Assembly: GCA_015655335.1 (NCBI GenBank)
Contig: JAATFF010000060.1
Location: forward strand, 1 to 60,285
Direction of reading: 5' to 3'
Origin: Lysobacterales bacterium
Lineage (GTDB): Bacteria; Pseudomonadota; Gammaproteobacteria; Xanthomonadales; Rhodanobacteraceae
Length of the DNA: 60,285 bases
Shown here: positions 8,888 to 16,398 of the stretch, piece by piece
How positions within the stretch are numbered: position 1 is the first letter of the stretch
How the letters are laid out: the number at the start of each line of letters is the position of its first letter
The notes under the pieces: model-generated
What the model was told of the DNA's origin: nothing
Seen by the model: only the letters and a program-made list of their open reading frames with translations
The model's database searches: none
Program-made: the position numbers and the translations under genes

Positions 8888-9427
8888 ATGAAACGTTCGA
8901 GCCTGCTGCTGTCCTGCGTTGTTGCCCTGCTTGGCTGTGCCACGGTGGCGGCTCAAAACGCCCCCGCGGTGATTACCGCTGCCGGCGCCTATCATCCGCT
9001 GCCCAAGGCCGCCTACCAGCCCGATCCCGCCGCTACCTATAAAGTCGTGTTTTCGTTGACCAAGGGCAGCGATAAACCGGATCAGATCAACCCGGGTCTT
9101 GAGCGCGTCGCGCGCACGGTCAATCTGTATGCCGCATCCGGTGTCGCGCTCGATCACCTTAAATTTGTCGCCGTAGCATCCGGTGCCGCGACCGACTTGG
9201 TGCTGGACGACGAGCACTACAAGGCGAAGTTCGGTACGGCCAATCCCAACCTTGCCGCCATCGCGCAGTTGCGCAAGGCCGGGGTGGATGTGGCCGTCTG
9301 CGGTCAGGCCATGGCCGAGCATCACTATCCCGCCGAATGGGCATCCAAGGACGTGACGCTTAGCCTCTCCGCGTTGACCACGATCACCGTACTGGAGCAG
9401 AAGGGCTACGCCCTGCTGCCGCTGTAA
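8888..9427 (+). CDS. Exported DsrE-family protein, first gene of the tsd-like operon
   Basis: A 179-residue exported protein. The signal peptide (to about VAAQNA, residue 23) contains LLGC, so either Sec or lipoprotein processing is possible. The mature part is a DsrE/DsrF-like alpha/beta fold: [30 protein letters not shown], the [10 protein letters not shown] strand, [18 protein letters not shown], and C-terminal [19 protein letters not shown]138 in AVCGQ sits where DsrE-type proteins carry their persulfide-binding cysteine. The next gene starts 13 bp later after CGGAG, so they are co-transcribed. A role in periplasmic sulfane-sulfur handling is inferred from the cytochromes downstream. Confidence 0.85.
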   Translation: MKRSSLLLSCVVALLGCATVAAQNAPAVITAAGAYHPLPKAAYQPDPAATYKVVFSLTKGSDKPDQINPGLERVARTVNLYAASGVALDHLKFVAVASGAATDLVLDDEHYKAKFGTANPNLAAIAQLRKAGVDVAVCGQAMAEHHYPAEWASKDVTLSLSALTTITVLEQKGYALLPL

Positions 9428-9440
9428 CAACGGAGCCGAC

Positions 9441-10391
9441 ATGTCGCCACATTTGAACAGTTGCTGGCAACGTATGCTGCTGGCCGGGTGTCTTGCCGTT
9501 GTCTGCGGCGTCGCCAGTGCCTCGCAAGATAACTACCTGCCACCGTGGAATCCGCCGCCGAGCGGTGGCGTGTCTTTCGCGGTGCCACCGTTCGATGCCA
9601 TTGCCGATCTGCACGGCGATATCGTCGATCCGCAGCTCACGGTGTTCTTCGCGGGTAATCAGTTCATGGTCGTGCATGATCTGGTCGAGGCGTTCAAGCA
9701 ACGCTATCCACAATACCCGCGCATCTACGTGGAAACGTTGCCGCCGGGCATTCTCGCCAAGCAAATCGAAACCGGCTCGCTGGTCATGGGCAACCTGCGC
9801 ATTGCGTTGAAGCCGGATATCTTCACCAACAGCAAAAGCTCGATCTCCGATCTGCAGAAGCAACACGGCTGGTTTGCCGACACCGTTGACTACGCGCGCA
9901 ACCCGCTGGCGATCATGGTCGCGAAAGGCAATCCCAAGCACGTCGAAGGTCTGAAAGATCTAGGCCGCGCGGATGTGCGTGTGAGCATGCCCAACCCCGA
10001 GTGGGAAGGCATCGCCAAACAAATCGAGGCCAGCTATCGCAAGGCCGGCGGTGATGCGTTGGATCGCACCATCATGGACAGCAAGGTGAAGGACGGCAGC
10101 ACTTATCTCACGCGCATCCATCACCGTGAATCGCCGCTGCGTGTGCTGCAGGGTGAATCGGATGCTGCACCGGTGTGGTCTACGGAAGTATATTTTCAGC
10201 AGCAAATCCTGCATCGTCCCGTGGAAACCATCGCGATTCCTGCAGATCAGAATGTGACGTCCACCTATACCGCTGCGCGTATGAAAGATGCGCCGCACGC
10301 GCAAGCTGCAAAAGATTTTCTTGCCTTCATGACATCCGCCGAGGCGCAGGGCATCTATCGCAAATACGGCTTCCAGCCGCCGCAGCCATGA
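9441..10391 (+). CDS. ModA/PstS-like periplasmic substrate-binding protein without its transporter
   Basis: A 316-residue protein with a Sec signal (to about residue 28, VASAS). The bilobal binding-protein fold of the bacterial solute-binding type II class is recognisable: LTVFFAGNQFMVVHDLVEAF, YARNPLAIMVAKGNPKHVEGLKDL, VRVSMPNPEWEGIAKQI and the C-terminal AAKDFLAFMTSAEAQGIYRKYGF. Molybdate- and oxyanion-binding proteins look like this. No ABC permease or ATPase gene is near. It lies inside a cytochrome operon and overlaps the next gene by 4 bp (ATGA). It may present an oxyanion to the redox proteins or act as a sensor; that is inference. Confidence 0.82.
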   Translation: MSPHLNSCWQRMLLAGCLAVVCGVASASQDNYLPPWNPPPSGGVSFAVPPFDAIADLHGDIVDPQLTVFFAGNQFMVVHDLVEAFKQRYPQYPRIYVETLPPGILAKQIETGSLVMGNLRIALKPDIFTNSKSSISDLQKQHGWFADTVDYARNPLAIMVAKGNPKHVEGLKDLGRADVRVSMPNPEWEGIAKQIEASYRKAGGDALDRTIMDSKVKDGSTYLTRIHHRESPLRVLQGESDAAPVWSTEVYFQQQILHRPVETIAIPADQNVTSTYTAARMKDAPHAQAAKDFLAFMTSAEAQGIYRKYGFQPPQP

Positions 10392-11050
10392 ACATGCTGC
10401 GTGCCGCGCTGATGATGTTGTGCGTGCTTGGTGCGTCCAGCGCACTGGCCGATACACTCAGCGGTGCAGTGCTGGCGCAGCAAGGCAATGGTCACGGCGT
10501 GGCGCCTTGCATGGCCTGCCACGGTGCCGATGGCGGCGGTCAGGCCGCAGCGGGCTTCCCGCGTTTGGCCGGTTTGTCGCAGGCCTATCTGCGCAAACAG
10601 CTGGATGATTTCGCCAACGGTTCACGCGTCAACGCGACCATGCAGCCGGTCGCGAGTGGATTGAGCGACACCGAGCGCGACGCCGTCGCCGAGTACTACA
10701 GCAAGCTGCCAACGCCGCCGGTGACGCCATCTCCCGCACCGAGCGGTGATATAGCGCAGGTCGGGCAGCGACTCGCGACACGCGGGCGCTGGTCGGATGC
10801 GCTGCCCGCTTGCGAACAATGCCACGGGCCCGGTGGCGTCGGCGTCGGCGATCACTTTCCACCACTTAGCGGGCAATCAGCCGTCTATCTATCCAACCAG
10901 TTGCATGCATGGCAGCAAGGTTCGCGCCGTAACGATCCTTTGCAACTCATGCAAAGCGTAAGCGGCAAATTGAGTGATGACGATGTCGCCGCGATCGGCG
11001 CGTGGTATGCCGCGCAAATGAACGTATCGCCGAAGGAGCAGCAGCCATGA
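10388..11050 (+). CDS. Dihaem cytochrome c4-family protein (TsdB-like electron acceptor)
   Basis: A 220-residue periplasmic protein. Signal peptide cleavage is near ALA-DT (residue 21). Two tandem class I cytochrome c domains follow, with haem sites CMACH (41-45) and CEQCH (142-146) and likely distal methionines M85 (TMQPV) and M189 (LMQSV). The FPRLAGLSQAYLRKQL and FPPLSGQSAVYLSNQL repeats are typical of the c4 family. TsdB, the partner of thiosulfate dehydrogenase TsdA, belongs to this family and is encoded next to tsdA, as here. ATG 10388 overlaps the previous stop by 4 bp, and its own stop overlaps the next ATG by 4 bp. Confidence 0.88.
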   Translation: MNMLRAALMMLCVLGASSALADTLSGAVLAQQGNGHGVAPCMACHGADGGGQAAAGFPRLAGLSQAYLRKQLDDFANGSRVNATMQPVASGLSDTERDAVAEYYSKLPTPPVTPSPAPSGDIAQVGQRLATRGRWSDALPACEQCHGPGGVGVGDHFPPLSGQSAVYLSNQLHAWQQGSRRNDPLQLMQSVSGKLSDDDVAAIGAWYAAQMNVSPKEQQP

Positions 11051-11976
11051 AGAGGATGCGCCCTATCTTGATCGGTGCGGTGCTATTGCTGACAGCATGC
11101 GAACGCTCTGCGCCGCAGACGGCCGCTTCCTCGGCCCATGTTCCCGCGCCGGCGACATCCTCGACGAAAGTTACCGATCACTTTGTGCCGCCGCCGGAGT
11201 CCGCTATTCCTGGCGACGATTTCGGCAAGCAAGTTGCGTTGGGGCGACAGATCTTTATCGATCCGGGTCATTACGCGAAAGCCTACGTCGGCAATCAACT
11301 CAGTTGCGAAAACTGTCACCTCGATGCAGGGCGACTCGCAAACTCCGCGCCATTGTGGGGCGCGTATCCGATGTATCCCGCTTATCGAAGCAAGAACCAT
11401 CACGTCAACACATTCGCAGAGCGTTTGCAGGGTTGCTTCAACTACAGCATGAATGGCAAAGCGCCACCGCTCGGTGATCCCGTGCTCGTGGCGCTGGAAA
11501 GTTATGCGTACTGGATGTCGAAAGGCGAGCCGATCGGTACATCGCTACCCGGCCGCAGTTATCCCAAAGTGACCAAGCCCGCACTCGCGCCCGACTATGC
11601 GCGCGGCACGGCTGTGTTCAAACGCGACTGCGCGCTTTGCCACGGCGGCGACGGTCAAGGCCAGCAGGCAGCGGGACGCACGGTATTTCCACCGCTGTGG
11701 GGGCCCCAGTCGTTCAACTGGGGCGCGGGCATGGAGCAGGTGAACAACGCCGCCGGCTTCATCAAAGCCAACATGCCGTTGGGTCGCGGCAATACGTTGA
11801 CCGATCAGGATGCATGGGATGTCGCGTATTACATGGACGCCCACGAACGCCCACAGGACCCGCGCTTCAACGGCTCGATTCAGGCCACGCGTGCGGCGTA
11901 TCACGACACGCCCGATTCGCTTTACGGCGTAGCGGTTAACGGCCAAACTTTAGGGCAGGGCACTGCGAAGCCTTAA
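11047..11976 (+). CDS. tsdA: TsdA-like thiosulfate dehydrogenase/tetrathionate reductase, dihaem lipoprotein
   Basis: A 309-residue protein with lipobox LLLTAC (C18). Domain 1 has haem site CENCH (87-91) followed by the TsdA signature around NSAPLWGAYPMYPAYR and GC at C130. That cysteine is at the position of the unusual His/Cys haem ligand that defines the active site of TsdA. Domain 2 has CALCH (195-199) and a distal methionine candidate M243 preceded by Asn, the N-M arrangement recalled for Campylobacter TsdA, rather than the Lys-Met of Allochromatium. The enzyme interconverts thiosulfate and tetrathionate. ATG 11047 has AAGGAG at 11033-11038 and a 4-bp overlap with the cytochrome gene. 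Confidence 0.85.
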   Translation: MKRMRPILIGAVLLLTACERSAPQTAASSAHVPAPATSSTKVTDHFVPPPESAIPGDDFGKQVALGRQIFIDPGHYAKAYVGNQLSCENCHLDAGRLANSAPLWGAYPMYPAYRSKNHHVNTFAERLQGCFNYSMNGKAPPLGDPVLVALESYAYWMSKGEPIGTSLPGRSYPKVTKPALAPDYARGTAVFKRDCALCHGGDGQGQQAAGRTVFPPLWGPQSFNWGAGMEQVNNAAGFIKANMPLGRGNTLTDQDAWDVAYYMDAHERPQDPRFNGSIQATRAAYHDTPDSLYGVAVNGQTLGQGTAKP

Positions 11977-11984
11977 GTATGAAA

Positions 11985-13001
11985 TCACGGCTCGTCGGCA
12001 ACTCGCAACAGCAACTTGCCGCGATTGCTACCCTCGAATAGTCTGTTTAATACCAAGGGCGCGTTCTCGAGTCCGTCTTCGATTGTCTCCTCCGCTTTGA
12101 TTTTTCCGGTGGTGACCCAGCCGACCAGATCGTGCGTTGCCTTTTGAGTGTCGTGATAATCAAAGGCCAGGAAGCCGCGTACCGTCAGGCGTTTGACGAT
12201 GATGATGCTGTAATCATCGCTGGGGCGTGTGCCGCTGGTGTAGTTGGCGATCTGCCCGCACAGCGCCACGCGGCCGCCGTTGACCATGCGCGACAACACC
12301 GCGCGCATCACCGGTCCACCGACGTTTTCGAAATTGACGTGTACGCCATCCGGCGTGGCGTCGACTAGCGCCTGCTTCCAGTTATCGGCTTTGTAGTCGA
12401 CGGCGGCGTCGAAGCCCAGTTTGTCGACAAGATGTCTGCACTTGTCCTGGCCACCCGCGATGCCGACGACGTGCGCGCCGCGCAGTTTGCCGATCTGCCC
12501 TGCGATTGAACCGACCGAGCCTGCTGCCGCAGAAACGACCAACGTTTCGCCTGGCTGCACTGGCGCAATCTCGGTAAGACCGTAGTACGCCGTGATGCCG
12601 CTGAATCCGCATGCGCCGAGCAAAGTCGGCAGCGGCACCGACGGATGGGGCGGCAGCTTGACGTAGTCCTTACGTCGGCGATCGTCGATGACCGCGTAGT
12701 CTTGCCAGCCCATCAAACCTTGCACGAGATCACCTTCTGCAAAGTGTGCGGATTTCGATGCGACCACACGACCCATGCCAAGGGCACGCATCACTTCACC
12801 TATTGCGACTGGCGGCATGTATTGCGGGATGTCGCTCATCCACACGCGGTTGGTAGGATCCATCGAGATGTAGAGCACGCGCACGAGAAATTCACCGTCC
12901 TTGAGTTCCGGAACGGGGTGCTCTTGCAGATCGAAGTCGTCGCGCTTGACCAATCCTTCGGGGCGAGTCTTCAGGCGCAGCTGGCGATTGATAAGGGACA
13001 T
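11985..13001 (-). CDS. Zinc-independent MDR NADP-dependent oxidoreductase (CurA/prostaglandin-reductase type)
   Basis: A 338-residue medium-chain reductase of the leukotriene B4 dehydrogenase/CurA branch. Evidence is the N-terminal block YISMDPTNRVWM, the cofactor motif VVSAAAGSVGSIAGQIGKLRGA with the NADP-binding segment GIAGGQDKCRHLVDKLGFDAAVDYK, and NFENVGGPVMRAVL. Zinc-ligand residues of alcohol dehydrogenases are absent. These enzymes reduce the double bond of alpha,beta-unsaturated carbonyls such as 4-hydroxy- or 4-oxo-alkenals. It is the last gene of the catabolic operon that starts at 17624, lying 27 bp after the SDR stop. Its 3' end converges with tsdA, 8 bp apart. Confidence 0.9.
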   Translation of the reverse strand: MSLINRQLRLKTRPEGLVKRDDFDLQEHPVPELKDGEFLVRVLYISMDPTNRVWMSDIPQYMPPVAIGEVMRALGMGRVVASKSAHFAEGDLVQGLMGWQDYAVIDDRRRKDYVKLPPHPSVPLPTLLGACGFSGITAYYGLTEIAPVQPGETLVVSAAAGSVGSIAGQIGKLRGAHVVGIAGGQDKCRHLVDKLGFDAAVDYKADNWKQALVDATPDGVHVNFENVGGPVMRAVLSRMVNGGRVALCGQIANYTSGTRPSDDYSIIIVKRLTVRGFLAFDYHDTQKATHDLVGWVTTGKIKAEETIEDGLENAPLVLNRLFEGSNRGKLLLRVADEP

Positions 13002-13028
13002 AGCGAATAACCTATGAGGAGAGGGCGT

Positions 13029-13817
13029 TCAGACGGCGCAAGCGCCGCCATCGATCACGAGCTCGGCGGCGGTAACGTAGCGGCTTTCGTCGGAGGCAAG
13101 GTATAGCACGGCGTAGGCGACGTCATCGGGTTCGCCGAGGCGGCGCATGGGAATACCGCGCGTCAGCTTGCGCGTAGCTTCTTCTTCACCGAGCGATGCG
13201 AAGAACGGTGCCACGATGCCGGTACGGATAAATGCCGGATGGATCGAGTTGCAACGCACATCGATTTTCTGTCGTGCACAATCCACGGCCACCGACTTGG
13301 TCAGCATCGCCACGGCGGCCTTTGAGGTGTTGTACGCGGTGTAATCCGGATCGGCCTTGAAAGCGGCGAGCGAGGAGATGTTTACGATAGAGGCGGGCTG
13401 CTGTTGGCGGAGATACGGCAGTGAGTGCTTGCAGCCAAGCATGATGCTTTCCACGTTCACGCCCATCACGCGGCGCCATTCCTTCAATTCAATCTGCTCA
13501 ACGCTGCCGAGTGAACCGATACCGGCATTGTTCACCAGCACGGACACGCCGCCCATGGCTTTGGCGGCTTCTTCCAGCAAGCGTTGCCAGGTCGCTTCGT
13601 CACGTACATCTTGCGCGGCCGACCATGCTATCTGCGTACCGAGGTCGCGATTGATATCCGCCGCAACGGCACTGACGGCCGCTTCGTCAATATCGGTGAT
13701 GAATACCTTGGCACCATGCCGCGCAAGCATACGCGCGATAGCAGCGCCAAGACCGCCCGCTGCGCCGGTGACGAAAGCGCATTTGCCCGCGACGCGCTGC
13801 GCTGAAAGATGTGTCAT
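13029..13817 (-). CDS. SDR-family oxidoreductase 1
   Basis: A 262-residue classical short-chain dehydrogenase. The cofactor motif is TGAAGGLGAAIA, with ITDID after beta-2 (NAD preference suggested by the acidic residue). NNAG is present, and the catalytic Ser (NISSLAAF), Tyr and Lys (YNTSK) are all there. The C-terminal RLGEPDDVAYAVLYLASDESRYVTAAELVIDGG matches hydroxyacyl/hydroxysteroid-type SDRs. ATG 13817 has an AAGGA site 8 nt upstream and starts 17 bp after the stop of the adjacent SDR, so it is operonic. The substrate is probably a hydroxyacyl-CoA or related alcohol, given the acyl-CoA dehydrogenase in the operon. Confidence 0.9.
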   Translation of the reverse strand: MTHLSAQRVAGKCAFVTGAAGGLGAAIARMLARHGAKVFITDIDEAAVSAVAADINRDLGTQIAWSAAQDVRDEATWQRLLEEAAKAMGGVSVLVNNAGIGSLGSVEQIELKEWRRVMGVNVESIMLGCKHSLPYLRQQQPASIVNISSLAAFKADPDYTAYNTSKAAVAMLTKSVAVDCARQKIDVRCNSIHPAFIRTGIVAPFFASLGEEEATRKLTRGIPMRRLGEPDDVAYAVLYLASDESRYVTAAELVIDGGACAV

Positions 13818-13833
13818 GGAAATGTCCTTGAGT

Positions 13834-14604
13834 TCAAACGCTGAGGTAGCCGCCATCGACATTCAGCACCGCACCGGTGGTGTACGACGCTGCATCGGAA
13901 GCGAGATAAAGCGCGGCGCCAGCCATTTCCGATGGTTGCGCCACGCGACGCATCGGTACATGCGCCAATGCGTTTTTGAGAATCGCCGGTGTGTTGACCA
14001 ACACCGAGGCGAACTTGGTATCGGTCAGGCCGGGCAACAGTGCATTGCAGCGCACGCCGGATTCGGCGCATTCCACTGCGAACGCCTTGGTCATCGAAAT
14101 CACAGCAGCTTTGGTGATCGAATAGATGCCTTGTTGCATGCCTGGCACCACACCGTTGACGGATGCGACGTTAACGATGGAACCACCGCCATTCTTGGCC
14201 ATCAACCGTGCGCCATGCGTGGACATATAGAAGTAACCGCGAATGTTGACGTCCACGGTTTTCTGGAAGATCGACGGCTCTGTATCCAGAATGTGACCGA
14301 AGAAAGGATTGGTCGCCGCGTTGTTGACGAGGATGTCGAGCCGGCCGTGCTTCTGCGTGACCTGCGCGAACAACGCTTCAATCTGCTCAAGCTCGCCGAT
14401 GTGGCAAGCGATGGCCTCGGCGGAGCCACCGGTGGCAGTGATCTCGTCGACCACGGTCTGACAATCGGCCTGTTTGCGGCTCGACACAATGGTATGCGCG
14501 CCGTGCGCAGCGAGCAGTTTGGCGATCTCGGCGCCGATGCCGCGGCTGGCGCCTGTCACGATGGCGATCTTGCCGGAGAGGTCGAAACTTGGCGTAGTGC
14601 TCAT
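13834..14604 (-). CDS. SDR-family oxidoreductase 2
   Basis: A 256-residue classical SDR: TGASRGIGAEIA cofactor motif, VSSRK after beta-2 (basic, NADP-type), NNAATNPFFGH, VNVASVNGV, and catalytic YSITK. The C-terminal RRVAQPSEMAGAALYLASDAASYTTGAVLNVDGG is family-typical. ATG 14604 is the first start that leaves a normal N-terminus; an earlier in-frame start would add 37 atypical residues. It resembles DHRS4/SDR types found beside acyl-CoA dehydrogenase and phosphotransferase genes. It differs from SDR 1 in predicted cofactor, so the two may work in sequence. Confidence 0.9.
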   Translation of the reverse strand: MSTTPSFDLSGKIAIVTGASRGIGAEIAKLLAAHGAHTIVSSRKQADCQTVVDEITATGGSAEAIACHIGELEQIEALFAQVTQKHGRLDILVNNAATNPFFGHILDTEPSIFQKTVDVNIRGYFYMSTHGARLMAKNGGGSIVNVASVNGVVPGMQQGIYSITKAAVISMTKAFAVECAESGVRCNALLPGLTDTKFASVLVNTPAILKNALAHVPMRRVAQPSEMAGAALYLASDAASYTTGAVLNVDGGYLSV

Positions 14605-14635
14605 GATCGATAAATCCAGTGAAAGTAAAAAGCAG

Positions 14636-15331
14636 TCAGCGAAGGGTGACCAGGTGCTGATCGGTCGATCGCGCCAGATGTGGCCACGCGTTGTACGTAA
14701 CGAGCGACACGCCACGCTTGCCCAAGCGCAGCTGCGTCGTGCTTGTATTCACCAGTGGCCAGCTGAGTTTGAACGTCTGCGCAGTGGGCGCATCGATCAG
14801 ACTATTTACGAGCACGGCGATAGGACCACCCGAGGTGAAGGCCCAGATCGTTTTCGCATCCTGCGCGGCGAGCGTTTGCAAAGCTTGCCGCGTGCGGTCG
14901 CGGAAGTCTGTCCAGGTGAGTGAATAATCGGCATCGTGTGTGCCGTCGGTCCAGCGCACGATCGCGGCTTCGAACATCTGCTGGAAGGCGCGATGCGAAT
15001 CCGTCGCCTGCTTCAGTTCGGCGCGTAGTGCGTCCGGTTCTGTCAGATCCGGGCGCAGGCGAGCTAGCAGTTCGTGGTGGTCGACCTCATCCAGTCCTTC
15101 CAGCTTAAGCAGGGAGCGGTCGAGGCCGGCGGCACTCAGCGCCAGTTCCGCTGTCCGCACGTGACGCTGCCGCGGACCTATGGCAACGACATCCGGTGTC
15201 GGACCGCAATCGGCCAACCACATGCCGAGCCGTCGTGATTGTTCCTCGCCCAGCGGCGACAGGCGATCGTAATCGGCAGCACGAAAGCTGGCTTGACCAT
15301 GACGAATCAGCAGCAGGCTGCGCACGCTCAC
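14636..15331 (-). CDS. Histidine phosphatase (phosphoglycerate-mutase-like) family protein
   Basis: A 231-residue protein of the branch 1 histidine phosphatase superfamily. The N-terminal LLLIRHGQASF carries the phospho-accepting His. LSPLGEEQSRRLG and GPRQRHVRTAEL give the conserved arginine region, and AFTSGGPIAVLV is the C-terminal histidine-region equivalent. The second His of the usual SHGG-type motif appears replaced here (SGG), which is worth noting. Its start overlaps the stop of the upstream kinase gene by 4 bp (ATGA), so it belongs to the operon. Its substrate is unknown; dephosphorylating an intermediate made by the adjacent kinase is an attractive inference. Confidence 0.85.
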   Translation of the reverse strand: MSVRSLLLIRHGQASFRAADYDRLSPLGEEQSRRLGMWLADCGPTPDVVAIGPRQRHVRTAELALSAAGLDRSLLKLEGLDEVDHHELLARLRPDLTEPDALRAELKQATDSHRAFQQMFEAAIVRWTDGTHDADYSLTWTDFRDRTRQALQTLAAQDAKTIWAFTSGGPIAVLVNSLIDAPTAQTFKLSWPLVNTSTTQLRLGKRGVSLVTYNAWPHLARSTDQHLVTLR

Positions 15332-16398
15332 AGCACCGAGCGAGCGATGATGCGGCGACAGCGTTCACCCATGTAGTGCGCAGCCTGACCGAAGCCGGCA
15401 AATTGTGGCTGAGTGGTTTGACCTAGCGCGAAGCGACGATAGATCTGCTGGATGATCACCATCAGGCGGAACACGCCGAATACTTCGTAGAAATCGAAGT
15501 TGTCCACGCTACGGCCGGCGCGGCAACCGTAGTAGTCGATCACTTCGCGGCGCGTCAGCATGCCGGGAGCATTCGACGGTTGGCGACGGAACGATTGGAA
15601 CGTTGCATCGTCATCCGCCTGCACCCAATAAGCTAGCGAGCCGCCTAGATCCATCAAGGGATCGCCGAGTGTCGCCATCTCCCAATCCAGCACGCCAATA
15701 ATGCGCAGTGGTTGTTCGGGATCGAGCACGACGTTGTCGAAGCGGTAATCGTTGTGGATGACACAGGTGGCGTTGTCGTGCATGGGTTGTCTTTCGCTCA
15801 GCCAAGCAACCACGTCTTCGCAAGGATCGGTGCCCTCGACAGCGGCCTGGCGCCAGCGATCGCTCCAGCCAGAGACCTGTCGCGCGATGTAGCCTTCGCC
15901 CTTGCCGATGTGTTGTATGTCTGCGCTGGATGTATCGACCTGATGCAGTTCCACCAGGCGATCGACGAAGCTATGGCAGAGCGCGCGAACGCTATCGCTG
16001 TCCAGACCGAGATCTGCCGGTAGATCTCGGCGCAAAATGATGCCGCGTAATCTCTCCATCACGTAGAAGTGCTGGCCGATGACGGTCTCGTCTTCGCATG
16101 CGGCGAGAATCGTCGGTACAAAAGGGTAATGCGGCTTCAACGCAGTCATGACCTGCGCTTCGCGCAGCATGTCGTGCGCCGATTTTGCTTTGGCGCCACG
16201 GGGCGGTCGGCGCAAGACCAATTCGCGATTCGGATAGGCCAGCAGATAGGTGAGATTGGAAGCGCCGCCCGGAAACTGCGTGACTGTCGAGGCGCCTTGC
16301 AACCCTTCGATGTGCTGTTTGAGATAGGCATCCACGCGGACGACGTCGAACGCATCCTCGTCGCGCACGGCGCGTGCCTGATCCAAAGTACCGCTCAT
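15328..16398 (-). CDS. APH-family phosphotransferase (ACAD10/11- or LvaA-type kinase)
   Basis: A 356-residue aminoglycoside-phosphotransferase/choline-kinase fold. It has the nucleotide lobe [25 protein letters not shown], the catalytic loop [14 protein letters not shown] (D and N), and the metal motif [18 protein letters not shown] (D). This subgroup is the one fused to an acyl-CoA dehydrogenase in eukaryotic ACAD10/11 and encoded next to one in bacterial pathways such as levulinate catabolism. There the kinase phosphorylates a 4-hydroxyacyl-CoA. It overlaps both the upstream dehydrogenase gene and the downstream phosphatase gene by 4 bp. No antibiotic-modifying role is suggested. Confidence 0.9.
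   Translation of the reverse strand: MSGTLDQARAVRDEDAFDVVRVDAYLKQHIEGLQGASTVTQFPGGASNLTYLLAYPNRELVLRRPPRGAKAKSAHDMLREAQVMTALKPHYPFVPTILAACEDETVIGQHFYVMERLRGIILRRDLPADLGLDSDSVRALCHSFVDRLVELHQVDTSSADIQHIGKGEGYIARQVSGWSDRWRQAAVEGTDPCEDVVAWLSERQPMHDNATCVIHNDYRFDNVVLDPEQPLRIIGVLDWEMATLGDPLMDLGGSLAYWVQADDDATFQSFRRQPSNAPGMLTRREVIDYYGCRAGRSVDNFDFYEVFGVFRLMVIIQQIYRRFALGQTTQPQFAGFGQAAHYMGERCRRIIARSVL

Noticed and set aside
13357-14613. Long plus-strand open frame (over 400 codons) across the two SDR genes
   Set aside because: It lies fully antisense to two SDR genes with intact catalytic motifs; high G+C produces long shadow frames. It has no ribosome site or recognisable domain.
15328-16398. Aminoglycoside-resistance kinase
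   Set aside because: The APH fold is shared, but the sequence and the overlap with an acyl-CoA dehydrogenase gene place it with the ACAD10/11-associated kinases.
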